NCBI GenBank assembly: GCA_002420315.1 | Contig: DIHU01000061.1 | Coordinates: forward strand, 2,107-9,882 | From: Akkermansiaceae bacterium UBA5688 | Lineage (GTDB): Bacteria > Verrucomicrobiota > Verrucomicrobiia > Verrucomicrobiales > Akkermansiaceae | DNA length: 7,776 bases | Direction: 5' to 3' | Shown: in pieces, positions 1-6,565 of the stretch | Position numbering within the stretch: the stretch's first letter is position 1 | Layout of the letters: each line of letters starts with the position of its first letter | Made by a program: the position numbers and the translations under genes | Notes under the pieces: generated by a model | The model's input: only the letters and a program-made list of their open reading frames with translations | The model's database searches: none | Told to the model about the DNA's origin: nothing

Positions 1-18
1 CGGCGAGATCAAAAGGCG

Positions 19-71
19 GACCCTAGCTTAGACAGCATGTCTGTGCTGGCCCTGCTGGGTCTATTTTTTTT
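19..71 (+). terminator. Possible rho-independent terminator of an upstream plus-strand gene
   Basis: GACCC (19-23) plus AGC (25-27) can pair with GCT plus GGGTC (54-61), giving 8 base pairs with one bulged T. A nested 5-bp hairpin, CAGCA (33-37) with TGCTG (44-48), sits inside. Eight T residues follow at 64-71. The T tract is on the plus strand, so it would end a transcript entering from the left edge and facing the Asp-box gene. The T tract doubles as the lysine-rich C-terminal codons of that minus-strand gene. No upstream plus-strand gene can be confirmed, because only about 30 bases of one would be visible. This is a fold found by eye, with no energy calculated. Confidence 0.35.
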
Positions 72-1194
72 CTTTAGTAGCCAAATTATCAAGGTCTTGA
101 AGCTGGAATCGACTTGAAAGAATGTAGGGAGGCTGCCCTTTGCTCCAGTGACCATAGGTTGTTGTGACGAAGGTGCCATTTGGGAGTATTTCCACCCCGG
201 GATATGAGGTATCGTAGTGCTTGGTATTGTCCTTGAGTCGGAAAAAATATTGTCCGGAGTTTCCTTGAATTAGATCATCCCAAGTCCCGACCCAACCGAC
301 CCAGTCACCTTCGAACAGGCGGTTTTGGGCTTTTGCTTTGGGAGAGATACATCGGTAGGAAAGAAAGAGGCGACCGTCGGGCCCATATTTCCCAGTGTGT
401 CGATCACCAGTGAGAGCGAGCGGAAGTTCGCGGGGAGCGCTCCAGGTTTCACCTTCGTTGCTCGAAAAAATGATATGAGAGTTTTTGCGTCGTGCGTTCT
501 CTCGAAGAAGAACAGCGAGAATTTTTCCGTCCGGAGAGCGAACGCAGCCGGGTTCACAAAGATGGACGTCGGCTGATTTGTAAATAGCTTCTGGCTGCGA
601 CCAAGTTAATCCGCCGTCGGTGGACTTTGTTTGATAAAGAGTGAAGGTGCGAAGTTTATTTTTGACTGGCTTCTTGTTGAAGAAGCGGCCGTCGTCGTGA
701 AACATCGCGAGGTAGTGGCCGGGGCCTGTTTTGAGCGCCTCCACAAATCCCATAACCACAATTCCTCCCCATTCGCCGGCGGGTTTGAGTTCACTCCAGC
801 TGATGCCATCATCTTCGCTCACCGAGAGACGCGCGGGATAAAGACCAGACCAGACGATCAGGCGCTTTTTGCCGTTCGGAGCGATTACTCGGTGAATTGT
901 GGGAACTTCCTTAGAGGTGGACCAGCTTTCTGGAGTTGGAAGGCGATTACTCCAGCTGAGGCCGCCGTCGATGCTGCGCTTATAAACGATTTGCCCTTTC
1001 CCGTGTCCCTTTGGGTAAACGCAAAGGATAGTCTTGCCGTCCTCCAGCAAGGTTGTCGTAGGGTGGCCCAGATATTGATTTTGTTCACGATCCACGATGA
1101 CCTGATGGGTAGATCGTTCATTGAGATCGAGGATTATGGGTTCCGCCGCGAGCATGAGCGAGGGAGTTAAGAGGGTTAGTTGAAAAAAGTTCAT
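61..1194 (-). CDS. Exported Asp-box (BNR repeat) sialidase-like protein
   Basis: This is a 377-residue protein with a six-bladed-propeller sialidase look. It has a hydrophobic N-terminus of about 17 residues ending in LAA before EP, probably a signal peptide, although its n-region carries no Lys or Arg. Four Asp-box motifs (S-x-D-G-x-x-W type) lie at about residues 74-81, 126-133, 191-198 and 244-251; the last is degenerate (SSNEGETW). Other family blocks are GHP near 43-45, HDDGRF near 166-171, LCEPG near 212-216, GDRH near 263-266 and YDTSYPG near 327-333. Catalogues usually name such proteins exo-alpha-sialidase (GH33-like). The N-terminal position where true sialidases have an Arg-Ile-Pro reads Gly-His-Pro here, so sialic acid may not be the substrate. 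ATG at 1194 is the only in-frame ATG upstream of the signal peptide, and I see no strong Shine-Dalgarno. The gene is divergent from the glucosylglycerate operon and shows no obvious functional tie to it. Fold assignment is confident; substrate is unknown. Confidence 0.85.
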   Translation of the reverse strand: MNFFQLTLLTPSLMLAAEPIILDLNERSTHQVIVDREQNQYLGHPTTTLLEDGKTILCVYPKGHGKGQIVYKRSIDGGLSWSNRLPTPESWSTSKEVPTIHRVIAPNGKKRLIVWSGLYPARLSVSEDDGISWSELKPAGEWGGIVVMGFVEALKTGPGHYLAMFHDDGRFFNKKPVKNKLRTFTLYQTKSTDGGLTWSQPEAIYKSADVHLCEPGCVRSPDGKILAVLLRENARRKNSHIIFSSNEGETWSAPRELPLALTGDRHTGKYGPDGRLFLSYRCISPKAKAQNRLFEGDWVGWVGTWDDLIQGNSGQYFFRLKDNTKHYDTSYPGVEILPNGTFVTTTYGHWSKGQPPYILSSRFQLQDLDNLATKEKK

Positions 1195-1232
1195 GAGCCA
1201 CTGAAACGAACGATTCTTTGGGAATGTTTCGC

Positions 1233-1261
1233 TTGTAAAAGTTTGGAAGGGCGAATCTAAG
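1233..1261 (+). promoter_or_regulatory. Possible sigma-70-type promoter for the glucosylglycerate operon
   Basis: TTGTAA (1233-1238) and TCTAAG (1256-1261) are separated by 17 bases. Each matches four of six consensus positions of the vegetative -35 and -10 boxes. Transcription would start near 1268, leaving a leader of about 310 bases before the first gene. It is the best-spaced pair I found in the divergent region. Matches of this quality occur by chance, and the promoter preferences of this organism are unknown. Confidence 0.25.
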
Positions 1262-1309
1262 CCTTTTCACATCAAGAAATCCAACCAAGTTCCATAAATA
1301 CCTTTGTTT

Positions 1310-1462
1310 AGGTTCCTTAATAACCTGCTTTTTGGCAACTAGTATAACTTGGCGTTCAATTTTTCTAAGGTTGCCTCTATCCCCGAGATCGTATTAGGCA
1401 TTTTGCTCGGGGTAGGTTGCTGGATGAATGGGATGTTTTGGTGATCTAGCCCCAATTTTTTT
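1310..1462 (+). promoter_or_regulatory. Candidate structured leader of the glucosylglycerate operon
   Basis: This lies in the 387-base gene-free stretch between the Asp-box gene and the HAD gene. Four inverted repeats follow one another. AGGTT (1310-1314) pairs with AACCT (1322-1326). GGCAAC-TAG (1334-1342) pairs with CTA (1365-1367) and GTTGCC (1370-1375) across a two-base bulge. CTA plus CCCCGAG (1377-1387, one bulged T) pairs with CTCGGGGTAG (1406-1415), giving 10 base pairs. GGGGTAG (1409-1415) can instead pair with CTA plus CCCC (1446-1453). The last two share 1409-1415 and exclude each other. The direct repeat AGGTTGC at 1368-1374 and 1414-1420 adds further alternative pairings. I recognise no known riboswitch class. 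The pairings are visible in the bases; the regulatory role is inference. Confidence 0.35.
1409..1462 (+). terminator. Possible attenuator terminator ahead of the operon
   Basis: GGGG-TAG (1409-1415) pairs with CTA (1446-1448) and CCCC (1450-1453), with G1449 bulged. The stem can extend through GTTGC/GTGAT (1416-1420 with 1441-1445) if G-U pairs are allowed. It is followed by AA and seven T residues (1456-1462), as in an intrinsic terminator. It lies upstream of every plausible start of the first gene (1486, 1582, 1597), so if real it would stop transcription before the operon. Its 5' arm is also the 3' arm of the hairpin at 1377-1415, which would act as antiterminator. The large loop (20-30 bases) makes this stem the weaker of the two. 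Confidence 0.35.
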
Positions 1463-1581
1463 CAAAGTTCAGCGCTTTCGATGGAATGGGCGGAGTTTTG
1501 GCACCCATTACTTTTCCTTTTTGCGACGTTGAAAATTTTTGCGTTCGGGATTTGGCATGGGATCCGCTAGGAAAGGTGACA

Positions 1582-2355
1582 GTGGTTGATAAAACGATGA
1601 GGTTAATGGTGGTAAGTGACCTAGATGGCTCGTTACTGGACCATGATGATTATTCTTTTGACCCAGTTCTTCCAGTTTTGGACCGAATGGATGAGGCAGG
1701 GATTCCTCTAATTGTTAATACCAGTAAAACAAGGGCGGAGTGGTTGGCATTAAGAGGAGAACTGGGGAATCTGGAGCCCTTTATCGTCGAAAATGGTTCG
1801 GCTATTTATGATGGCGGAGAGGTTCAGACTTTTGGAGTTTCGCGTGTTGAGATTCTTGAGAGTCTTAAGTCGCTGCGGTCGAAGTTTAAGTTTAAGGGAT
1901 ATTCTGATGTTGGGGTGCCTGAGATTATGCAGTGGACTGGTTTAGAGCGGCAGTCTGCAGAACGATCAGCAGACCGACATTTTAGTGAACCGTTAGTTTG
2001 GCAAGATTCGTTAGAAAAGGAGGAAGAATTTTGTGAGTTGGTCAAGGAACGGGGCTTGACGACTCTTCGTGGTGGGCGTTTTCTCCACGTTCTTGGCCAG
2101 ACTGATAAAGGAAAGCCACTTGAGCATTTGCGAAAAGAGAATGTGGCGATCATCTCGTTAGGAGATCGACCCAATGACTTAGCTATGTTGGAAGCTGCAG
2201 ATATCGGAGTCGTTATTAAGGCGCCTGGCGATTACATTTTAGAAGCAGTGGATATGCTCCGCAGCACTGAGACTGGTCCTCGCGGTTGGGCTGAAATGAT
2301 GACTCAAATTCTCGACCAATTTCAAATCCCATACTCGACGATAAACAATGGCTGA
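1582..2355 (+). CDS. gpgP: HAD phosphatase, glucosyl/mannosyl-3-phosphoglycerate phosphatase (MpgP-like)
   Basis: The enzyme probably removes the phosphate from glucosyl-3-phosphoglycerate, releasing glucosylglycerate in the cytoplasm. Motifs are of HAD subfamily IIB, MpgP type. Counting from the alternative ATG at 1486, DLDGS (45-49) holds the nucleophile Asp45 and acid/base Asp47; NTS (78-80) is motif II; DKGK with Lys208 is motif III; GDRPND (226-231) binds Mg. The block HVLGQTDKGK is typical of mannosyl-3-phosphoglycerate phosphatases, and the cap domain lies between motifs II and III. I prefer the GTG at 1582 because AGGAAAGG (1569-1576) sits five bases upstream; ATG 1597 is also possible. 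The ATG at 1486 has no Shine-Dalgarno and adds 32 residues that look unrelated to the family. The end overlaps the next gene by eight bases (ATGGCTGA), suggesting translational coupling. Glucosyl rather than mannosyl specificity is inferred from the adjacent GpgS. Confidence 0.85.
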   Translation: MVDKTMRLMVVSDLDGSLLDHDDYSFDPVLPVLDRMDEAGIPLIVNTSKTRAEWLALRGELGNLEPFIVENGSAIYDGGEVQTFGVSRVEILESLKSLRSKFKFKGYSDVGVPEIMQWTGLERQSAERSADRHFSEPLVWQDSLEKEEEFCELVKERGLTTLRGGRFLHVLGQTDKGKPLEHLRKENVAIISLGDRPNDLAMLEAADIGVVIKAPGDYILEAVDMLRSTETGPRGWAEMMTQILDQFQIPYSTINNG

Positions 2356-3574
2356 TTTTCATCAAGGTGGCTCCGTGGCCACGCTCCATAACCTGACCAA
2401 TAGACCTCTTGAAGAACTGGAGGCTGAGCTTATAGGCTTTTCTAAAAAACGACCGATGGGTTTGTTGTTGCCATCCCTCTTTTCCGAACTCGAGACTGAG
2501 GCAATGCCAAAGATTCTAGATGAGGTAAAGAAGGTTCCATACTTAAGTCAAATCGTGATTGGTCTGGATCGGGCGAACGAGGCCCAGTATCGGGAGGCAC
2601 TAGATTTTTTTGGAGAACTCCCGCAGCACCACCGCGTTCTTTGGAATGATGGGCCTCGCCTGCGCGCTCTGGATGCCGAGCTTCAAGAGCAAGGCCTTGC
2701 TCCGGAAGAAGAAGGGAAGGGAAGAAATGTCTGGTATTGCCTTGGGTATATGTTGGCGACCGACAAAGTTGAAGCGATCGCGCTACATGACTGCGATATT
2801 GTGACATATAATCGCTCGCTTCTAGCTCGCTTAATTTATCCGATGGCAAACCCACAATTTAGTTACCAATTTGCGAAGGGTTATTATCCGCGGATTGCCG
2901 AGGGGAATCTCAATGGTCGTGTGACGAGGCTCTTAATCACACCACTTTTACAGTCGCTCCAACAGGTATGCGGGGATAGTGATTATTTAAGTTATTTGGA
3001 TGGTTTCCGTTATCCTCTGGCGGGGGAATTTTCATTTCGTAAGGGCGTAATTCCGGATATCCGTATGCCGAGCGATTGGGGGCTTGAGATGGGGACGCTT
3101 TCAGAAATGTTCAGGAATTATTCCAACAACAAACTTTGCCAAGTCGATATTGCTGAAGTCTATGATCATAAGCATCAGGATATTTCAGTTGATGATCGTG
3201 CAAAGGGATTGTCAAAGATGTCGATAGATATTTGTAAATTGATTTACCGTAAAATGGCGGTGATGGGGACGGTTTTTAGTAAGGAGGTCTTTCGCACACT
3301 TAAGGCGTCTTACTTTCGGAATGCGCTTGATTTTGTGGAACGCTACAAGAATGACGCGATCATTAATGGATTGGATTTGGATGTTCATAAAGAGGAAGAG
3401 GCGGTTGAACTTTTCGCTGAAAATATCATCGCTGCTGGCAAGAACTTTTTAAGTTCGCCACACGAGAAACCATTTATTCCAAGTTGGTCGCGAGTAAGAA
3501 GTGCGATACCTGATATATACGAGCGCTTAATTGAGGCTGTGGAAGAAGATCAGAAGGAATTTTTTCGGAAATGA
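2348..3574 (+). CDS. gpgS: Glucosyl-3-phosphoglycerate synthase (GT81 family)
   Basis: This 408-residue GT-A glycosyltransferase is expected to transfer glucose from an NDP-glucose to D-3-phosphoglycerate, giving glucosyl-3-phosphoglycerate, the first step of glucosylglycerate synthesis. An N-terminal extension of about 35 residues is followed by the nucleotide-sugar fold: LPSLFSELE (41-49), IVIGLDRAN (69-77), GKGRN (123-127) and HDCD (147-150), whose Asp148-x-Asp150 is the metal-binding DxD motif. The acceptor half carries NGRVTRLL (189-196), YPLAGEFS (222-229), DWGLEMG (243-249) and YDHKHQ (272-277), which supplies the likely metal-binding His. Length and blocks fit the longer GpgS type known from Persephonella and many proteobacteria rather than the shorter mycobacterial one. 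The start overlaps the phosphatase stop by eight bases. The stop overlaps the next start as ATGA. No strong Shine-Dalgarno precedes the start, consistent with coupled translation. Mannose as donor cannot be excluded from sequence alone. Confidence 0.88.
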   Translation: MADFHQGGSVATLHNLTNRPLEELEAELIGFSKKRPMGLLLPSLFSELETEAMPKILDEVKKVPYLSQIVIGLDRANEAQYREALDFFGELPQHHRVLWNDGPRLRALDAELQEQGLAPEEEGKGRNVWYCLGYMLATDKVEAIALHDCDIVTYNRSLLARLIYPMANPQFSYQFAKGYYPRIAEGNLNGRVTRLLITPLLQSLQQVCGDSDYLSYLDGFRYPLAGEFSFRKGVIPDIRMPSDWGLEMGTLSEMFRNYSNNKLCQVDIAEVYDHKHQDISVDDRAKGLSKMSIDICKLIYRKMAVMGTVFSKEVFRTLKASYFRNALDFVERYKNDAIINGLDLDVHKEEEAVELFAENIIAAGKNFLSSPHEKPFIPSWSRVRSAIPDIYERLIEAVEEDQKEFFRK

Positions 3575-5292
3575 GCCCGCTGGACCACCTCACTCTTCGC
3601 ATTGAGACCCATCTTGCTGCTATTTATGGGGAGGGGGATCATTCACCTTTGGTGGGCCGGTTGATCGATACGATGCGTTTGAAAGAGCATTTTTTCGAAC
3701 CGGTTCCTTTTATCAACCATTGGTCCGAGAAAGACGTAGCGCTGATTACCTATGGGGATTCGATTGTTCCAACAGAAGGGACACCATTGAAGGAGTTAGC
3801 TTCGTTTGTGAGAGAAAGATTGGGCGATTCGATTTCAATTGTTCACGTTTTGCCCTACTTTCCTTGGACTTCAGATGATGGATTTGCGATTTCTGACTAC
3901 AATCAGGTCAGTTCTGATTTAGGTGATTGGTCGGAGCTCGAAAATCTCTCGCAAGATTATCGGATTATGTCGGATCTTGTCGTAAATCATTGTTCCACTT
4001 CACATGAATGGTTTCAGCAATTCGAGAAAGATGAGGAACCTGGAAGTCGTTTTTTTTTGGAAGTATCACCATTTGAAGATCTCAGTGAAGTAGTGCGGCC
4101 TCGGACAAGCCCTCTTCTGCGCCCCACTCCAACACCATCGGGAATGAAGCATGTTTGGTGTACTTTTGGACATGACCAGGTTGACTTTAATTTCCGTGAT
4201 CACGATCTCCTTGTCGAGTTAGTGAAAATTATTCGAAGTCATCTTGACCACGGGATTAGTGTCTTCCGCCTTGATGCGGTGGCTTTTGTATGGAAGGAAC
4301 TTGGAACCGAGTGCATCAATCTTGCGCAAACACATGAGTTGGTCCGTTTGTTCCGGACTTTGATTGAGCACGTCAAGCCTGATGCGGTGATTATCACCGA
4401 GACCAATATTCCAAATCAGGAGAATCTTTCTTATTTCGGAAATGGTAACGAGGCGCACGGAATTTACAATTTTTCGCTTCCACCGCTTCTTCTGTATTCC
4501 CTGACCTACGGAGATTGTCGCTGTTTGATTCAGTGGTTAATGAGGATGCCTCCGGCCCAACCTGGGACAATGTATTTTAATTTTATTGCATCCCACGACG
4601 GGATTGGGCTGCGACCAGCAGAGGGCTTGTTGTCGCATGAAGAGATTCAATCGATGGTAAACAAGATGCTGGAATATGGAGGGCTTGTTTCTGAGCGCGC
4701 TCTTCCCGATGGGGGGAAACGGCCATACGAGATTAACATTAGTCTTTTTGATGCGCTTCAAACTGAAGAGAAATTCTTGTGTGCACATACGATCTTGTTG
4801 GGCTTAGAAGGAGTTCCAGCTTTCTATATTCATAGCCTGCTTGGAACACGGAATGACCGGGAGGAGGCAATCAGTTCAGGAATGAGTCGTCGTATTAATC
4901 GCCGTAAGTGGAAAGCGGATGACTTGAGGGTCGAACTTGATAACGAAAGATCTCCTCATGCTAGTGTCTTGAAAAAATTACTTGATCGTATTGATTTGCG
5001 GAGAGAGCAGGCTGCTTTTCATCCGAACGCAACTCAGTTTACTCTTCATATGGGGGATCAGGTTTTTGCTTTTTGGCGTCAATCGGTTGACCGGCGAAGC
5101 AATGTATTTTGCCTCAACAATGTCTCGGGTGAGGAACAACGGATTCCAGTAGCATCAATAAATTTAATATCGACCGAAGACTGGTTGGATCTAATATCCG
5201 GAGACGTTTTGGAAGAAAAAGAGGGTGATATTGTTCTTACGCCTTACCAATGTATCTGGCTCGCCAACCGCCGGAAACACCTTCCTTACTAA
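3571..5292 (+). CDS. GH13_18 glycoside phosphorylase, probably glucosylglycerate phosphorylase
   Basis: This is a 573-residue alpha-amylase-superfamily enzyme of the sucrose phosphorylase subfamily. It probably splits glucosylglycerate with phosphate into alpha-glucose 1-phosphate and D-glycerate in the cytoplasm; no signal peptide is seen. Conserved region I is DLVVNH (135-140). The catalytic set is complete: nucleophile Asp235 in FRLDAV, acid/base Glu277 in ITETN and stabiliser Asp343 in SHDG. RPRTSPLL (176-183) matches the loop that in sucrose phosphorylases contacts phosphate, and the C-terminal region from about 500 looks like the usual beta domain. Annotation pipelines often call this family sucrose phosphorylase. 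Two things favour glucosylglycerate: the SHDGIGLRPAEG block, which I recall from glucosylglycerate phosphorylases such as Meiothermus GGaP and E. coli YcjM, and the four-base overlap with gpgS. AGAAGGAA (3550-3557) is a distant Shine-Dalgarno, so coupling to gpgS is likely. The family is certain; the substrate is a strong inference. Confidence 0.85.
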   Translation: MSPLDHLTLRIETHLAAIYGEGDHSPLVGRLIDTMRLKEHFFEPVPFINHWSEKDVALITYGDSIVPTEGTPLKELASFVRERLGDSISIVHVLPYFPWTSDDGFAISDYNQVSSDLGDWSELENLSQDYRIMSDLVVNHCSTSHEWFQQFEKDEEPGSRFFLEVSPFEDLSEVVRPRTSPLLRPTPTPSGMKHVWCTFGHDQVDFNFRDHDLLVELVKIIRSHLDHGISVFRLDAVAFVWKELGTECINLAQTHELVRLFRTLIEHVKPDAVIITETNIPNQENLSYFGNGNEAHGIYNFSLPPLLLYSLTYGDCRCLIQWLMRMPPAQPGTMYFNFIASHDGIGLRPAEGLLSHEEIQSMVNKMLEYGGLVSERALPDGGKRPYEINISLFDALQTEEKFLCAHTILLGLEGVPAFYIHSLLGTRNDREEAISSGMSRRINRRKWKADDLRVELDNERSPHASVLKKLLDRIDLRREQAAFHPNATQFTLHMGDQVFAFWRQSVDRRSNVFCLNNVSGEEQRIPVASINLISTEDWLDLISGDVLEEKEGDIVLTPYQCIWLANRRKHLPY

Positions 5293-5325
5293 CTACCCCT
5301 TCTGGAGGTGGGCGAGGAATTTTTT
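5260..5325 (+). terminator. Possible intrinsic terminator of the glucosylglycerate operon
   Basis: CTCGCC-a-ACC (5260-5269) pairs with GGT-g-GGCGAG (5307-5316), giving nine base pairs around one A-G mismatch. GAA and six T residues (5320-5325) follow. The 5' arm lies in the last codons of the phosphorylase gene. The 3' arm and T tract lie inside the coding end of the convergent cupin gene. The 37-base loop is large, which lowers confidence. Confidence 0.4.
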
Positions 5326-5781
5326 CACATCTGGAGAGCCCTCTTCGGGAGACCACGAGGCAAATTTCTTGTCTGTCTTTGGATTGTAGGGGCCTTTCTT
5401 GACTTCAAAGATTACGGTGTCCGGTGCTTGGACAATCATCCCATGCCAAACTCCTGGTTCGATATCAACGAGGGGTGATGTGGGAGTTAGATGATGCCTA
5501 CTGTGAATTGATCCATGCGAATTGAAGATGAGAACTTCGAGAGCACCACTGAGAAGGCATACTGACTCAGTAGCCTGCTCCAAAGGATGGCAGTGTGGGC
5601 GAATATAAGTTCCGGGTTGAAGAAAATTGAGGAGGCGCTGGACCTTTGCTTTTTGTGAACGCTGCACGGGTTGGATCATGCGAAGTCTGGAGCTTTTTCT
5701 GGAAGTAGACTTCCCTTTGGACAGAGTTAATTCGTCTAGGACAAAGACGTCTCCAGTGGGATTGGGTAGGGAGTTTGGCAT
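5293..5781 (-). CDS. WbuC-like cupin-fold metalloprotein
   Basis: This 162-residue single-domain cupin resembles the WbuC family, found near polysaccharide genes and of unsettled biochemical role. Numbered from the ATG at 5781, the first cupin motif holds His63-x-His65 and Glu72 (RPHCHP onward). The second holds PGVWH with His113. These four side chains are the expected metal ligands, so the site looks intact. VQRLLNFLQPGTY ahead of motif 1 and the C-terminal SWSPEEG block are family hallmarks. The frame stays open upstream to a TTG at 5811, but ATG 5781 is better because GGGGAG lies just two bases before it (a short spacing). The stop codon (5293-5295) abuts the stop of the phosphorylase gene with no base between, so the two genes converge. 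It is divergent from the OmpA lipoprotein gene. A link to glucosylglycerate metabolism is not evident from sequence. Confidence 0.8.
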   Translation of the reverse strand: MPNSLPNPTGDVFVLDELTLSKGKSTSRKSSRLRMIQPVQRSQKAKVQRLLNFLQPGTYIRPHCHPLEQATESVCLLSGALEVLIFNSHGSIHSRHHLTPTSPLVDIEPGVWHGMIVQAPDTVIFEVKKGPYNPKTDKKFASWSPEEGSPDVKKFLAHLQKG

Positions 5782-5833
5782 AACTCCCCAACAATATTGA
5801 GGCTCTGCCAATCTGGCGAACTGTTATTTAGGG

Positions 5834-5861
5834 TGGATTAACTAATTTTCCGGGGTATTAT
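5834..5861 (+). promoter_or_regulatory. Possible promoter of the OmpA lipoprotein gene
   Basis: TATTAT (5856-5861) is a good -10 box. TGGATT (5834-5839), 16 bases upstream, is a poor -35. A start point about seven bases downstream of the -10 would fall on or next to the ATG at 5869. No Shine-Dalgarno is present before that ATG, so the message may be nearly leaderless. Confidence 0.3.
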
Positions 5862-5868
5862 CTGTGCT

Positions 5869-6537
5869 ATGAACATCACTAAAAATGTTGTCGCATATTT
5901 CTTAGTTGGCTGTTTGACGTTGACCTCTTGTCAAACGGCAAACCCATACACTGGTGATTCTCAACAAGCGAAAGCAACAACCGGCGCGATTTTTGGCGGA
6001 TTGTTAGGAGCTGGTATTGGAGCCTTATCTGGGGGCAGTAACACGGAAAGAAAGCAACGAGCTTTACTTGGTGCAGGTGTTGGTGCTCTTGCTGGAGCTG
6101 GAATCGGGGCTTACATGGACCAGCAGGAATCTGAGCTTCGGCGTGAGCTTGAAGGAGCCGGCGTTGGGATTAGTCGTAATGGAAACCAGATCACCTTGGT
6201 GATGCCGGGAGATATTACTTTTTCGACAGGAAGCGCAGGAATTATTGGCCAATTTTATCCGACTCTGGCCTCGGTTGCCAAGGTTCTGAACAAATACAAT
6301 AGGACCATGGTCGCTATCACTGGACACACCGATAACGTGGGCGCTCGCGATTATAATTACCGACTTTCCGAGGCTCGTGCCAATAGTGTGGCTCAGTTCT
6401 TGCAGACTCAAGCAGTTGCGCCGCAAAGATTTCAAGTAAGTGGGCGGGGTATGGATCAGCCAATTGCCAAAAATAATACTGCGGCAGGTCGGCAGGCCAA
6501 CCGCCGGGTGAGTATTCAGCTGGCTCTCCTTAATTGA
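5869..6537 (+). CDS. OmpA-family lipoprotein with glycine-zipper domain (YiaD-like)
   Basis: This 222-residue envelope protein is expected to be anchored by lipid in the outer membrane and to bind peptidoglycan noncovalently. The N-terminus is a lipoprotein signal with lipobox LTSC and lipidated Cys21. Residues 37-82 are a glycine zipper in two runs (GAIFGGLLGAGIGAL and LLGAGVGALAGAGIGAY) separated by a charged segment, which may insert in or pack on the membrane. The OmpA C-terminal domain fills about 107-219. TGHTDN with Asp155 and LSEARA with Arg170 keep the 15-residue spacing of the Asp/Arg pair that holds diaminopimelate. GRQANRRVSI (197-206) is the usual end block. The residue after Cys21 is Gln, not Asp, consistent with outer-membrane sorting by the E. 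coli rule. The signal peptide fits ATG 5869 exactly, so this start is secure despite the missing Shine-Dalgarno. The next gene begins 28 bases downstream and is probably co-transcribed. Confidence 0.9.
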   Translation: MNITKNVVAYFLVGCLTLTSCQTANPYTGDSQQAKATTGAIFGGLLGAGIGALSGGSNTERKQRALLGAGVGALAGAGIGAYMDQQESELRRELEGAGVGISRNGNQITLVMPGDITFSTGSAGIIGQFYPTLASVAKVLNKYNRTMVAITGHTDNVGARDYNYRLSEARANSVAQFLQTQAVAPQRFQVSGRGMDQPIAKNNTAAGRQANRRVSIQLALLN

Positions 6538-6565
6538 AAATTTTCCTATTAGGAGAAGCGGTAAA

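Noticed and set aside
631..1170. Plus-strand open frame of 179 codons opposite the Asp-box gene
   Set aside because: The minus-strand frame encodes clear Asp-box motifs and a signal peptide. The plus-strand frame has no family features and is a shadow.
1343..1348. TATAAC as a -10 box for the operon
   Set aside because: No reasonable -35 at 16-18 bases upstream; TTGGCA is only about five bases away.
1424..1444. Six-codon ORF (MNGMFW) in the loop of the candidate attenuator, reminiscent of a leader peptide
   Set aside because: It has no run of regulatory codons and no convincing ribosome site, and it does not span the arms in the way needed for ribosome-controlled attenuation.
1428..1532. 34-codon ORF overlapping the leader and upstream part of the HAD frame
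   Set aside because: No ribosome site, no recognisable protein character, and it contains the T tract as a Phe run; probably chance.
3571..5292. Calling the GH13_18 enzyme a sucrose phosphorylase
   Set aside because: The family fits, but overlap with gpgS and the phosphatase and the SHDGIGLRP block favour glucosylglycerate. No sucrose transport or metabolism genes are nearby.
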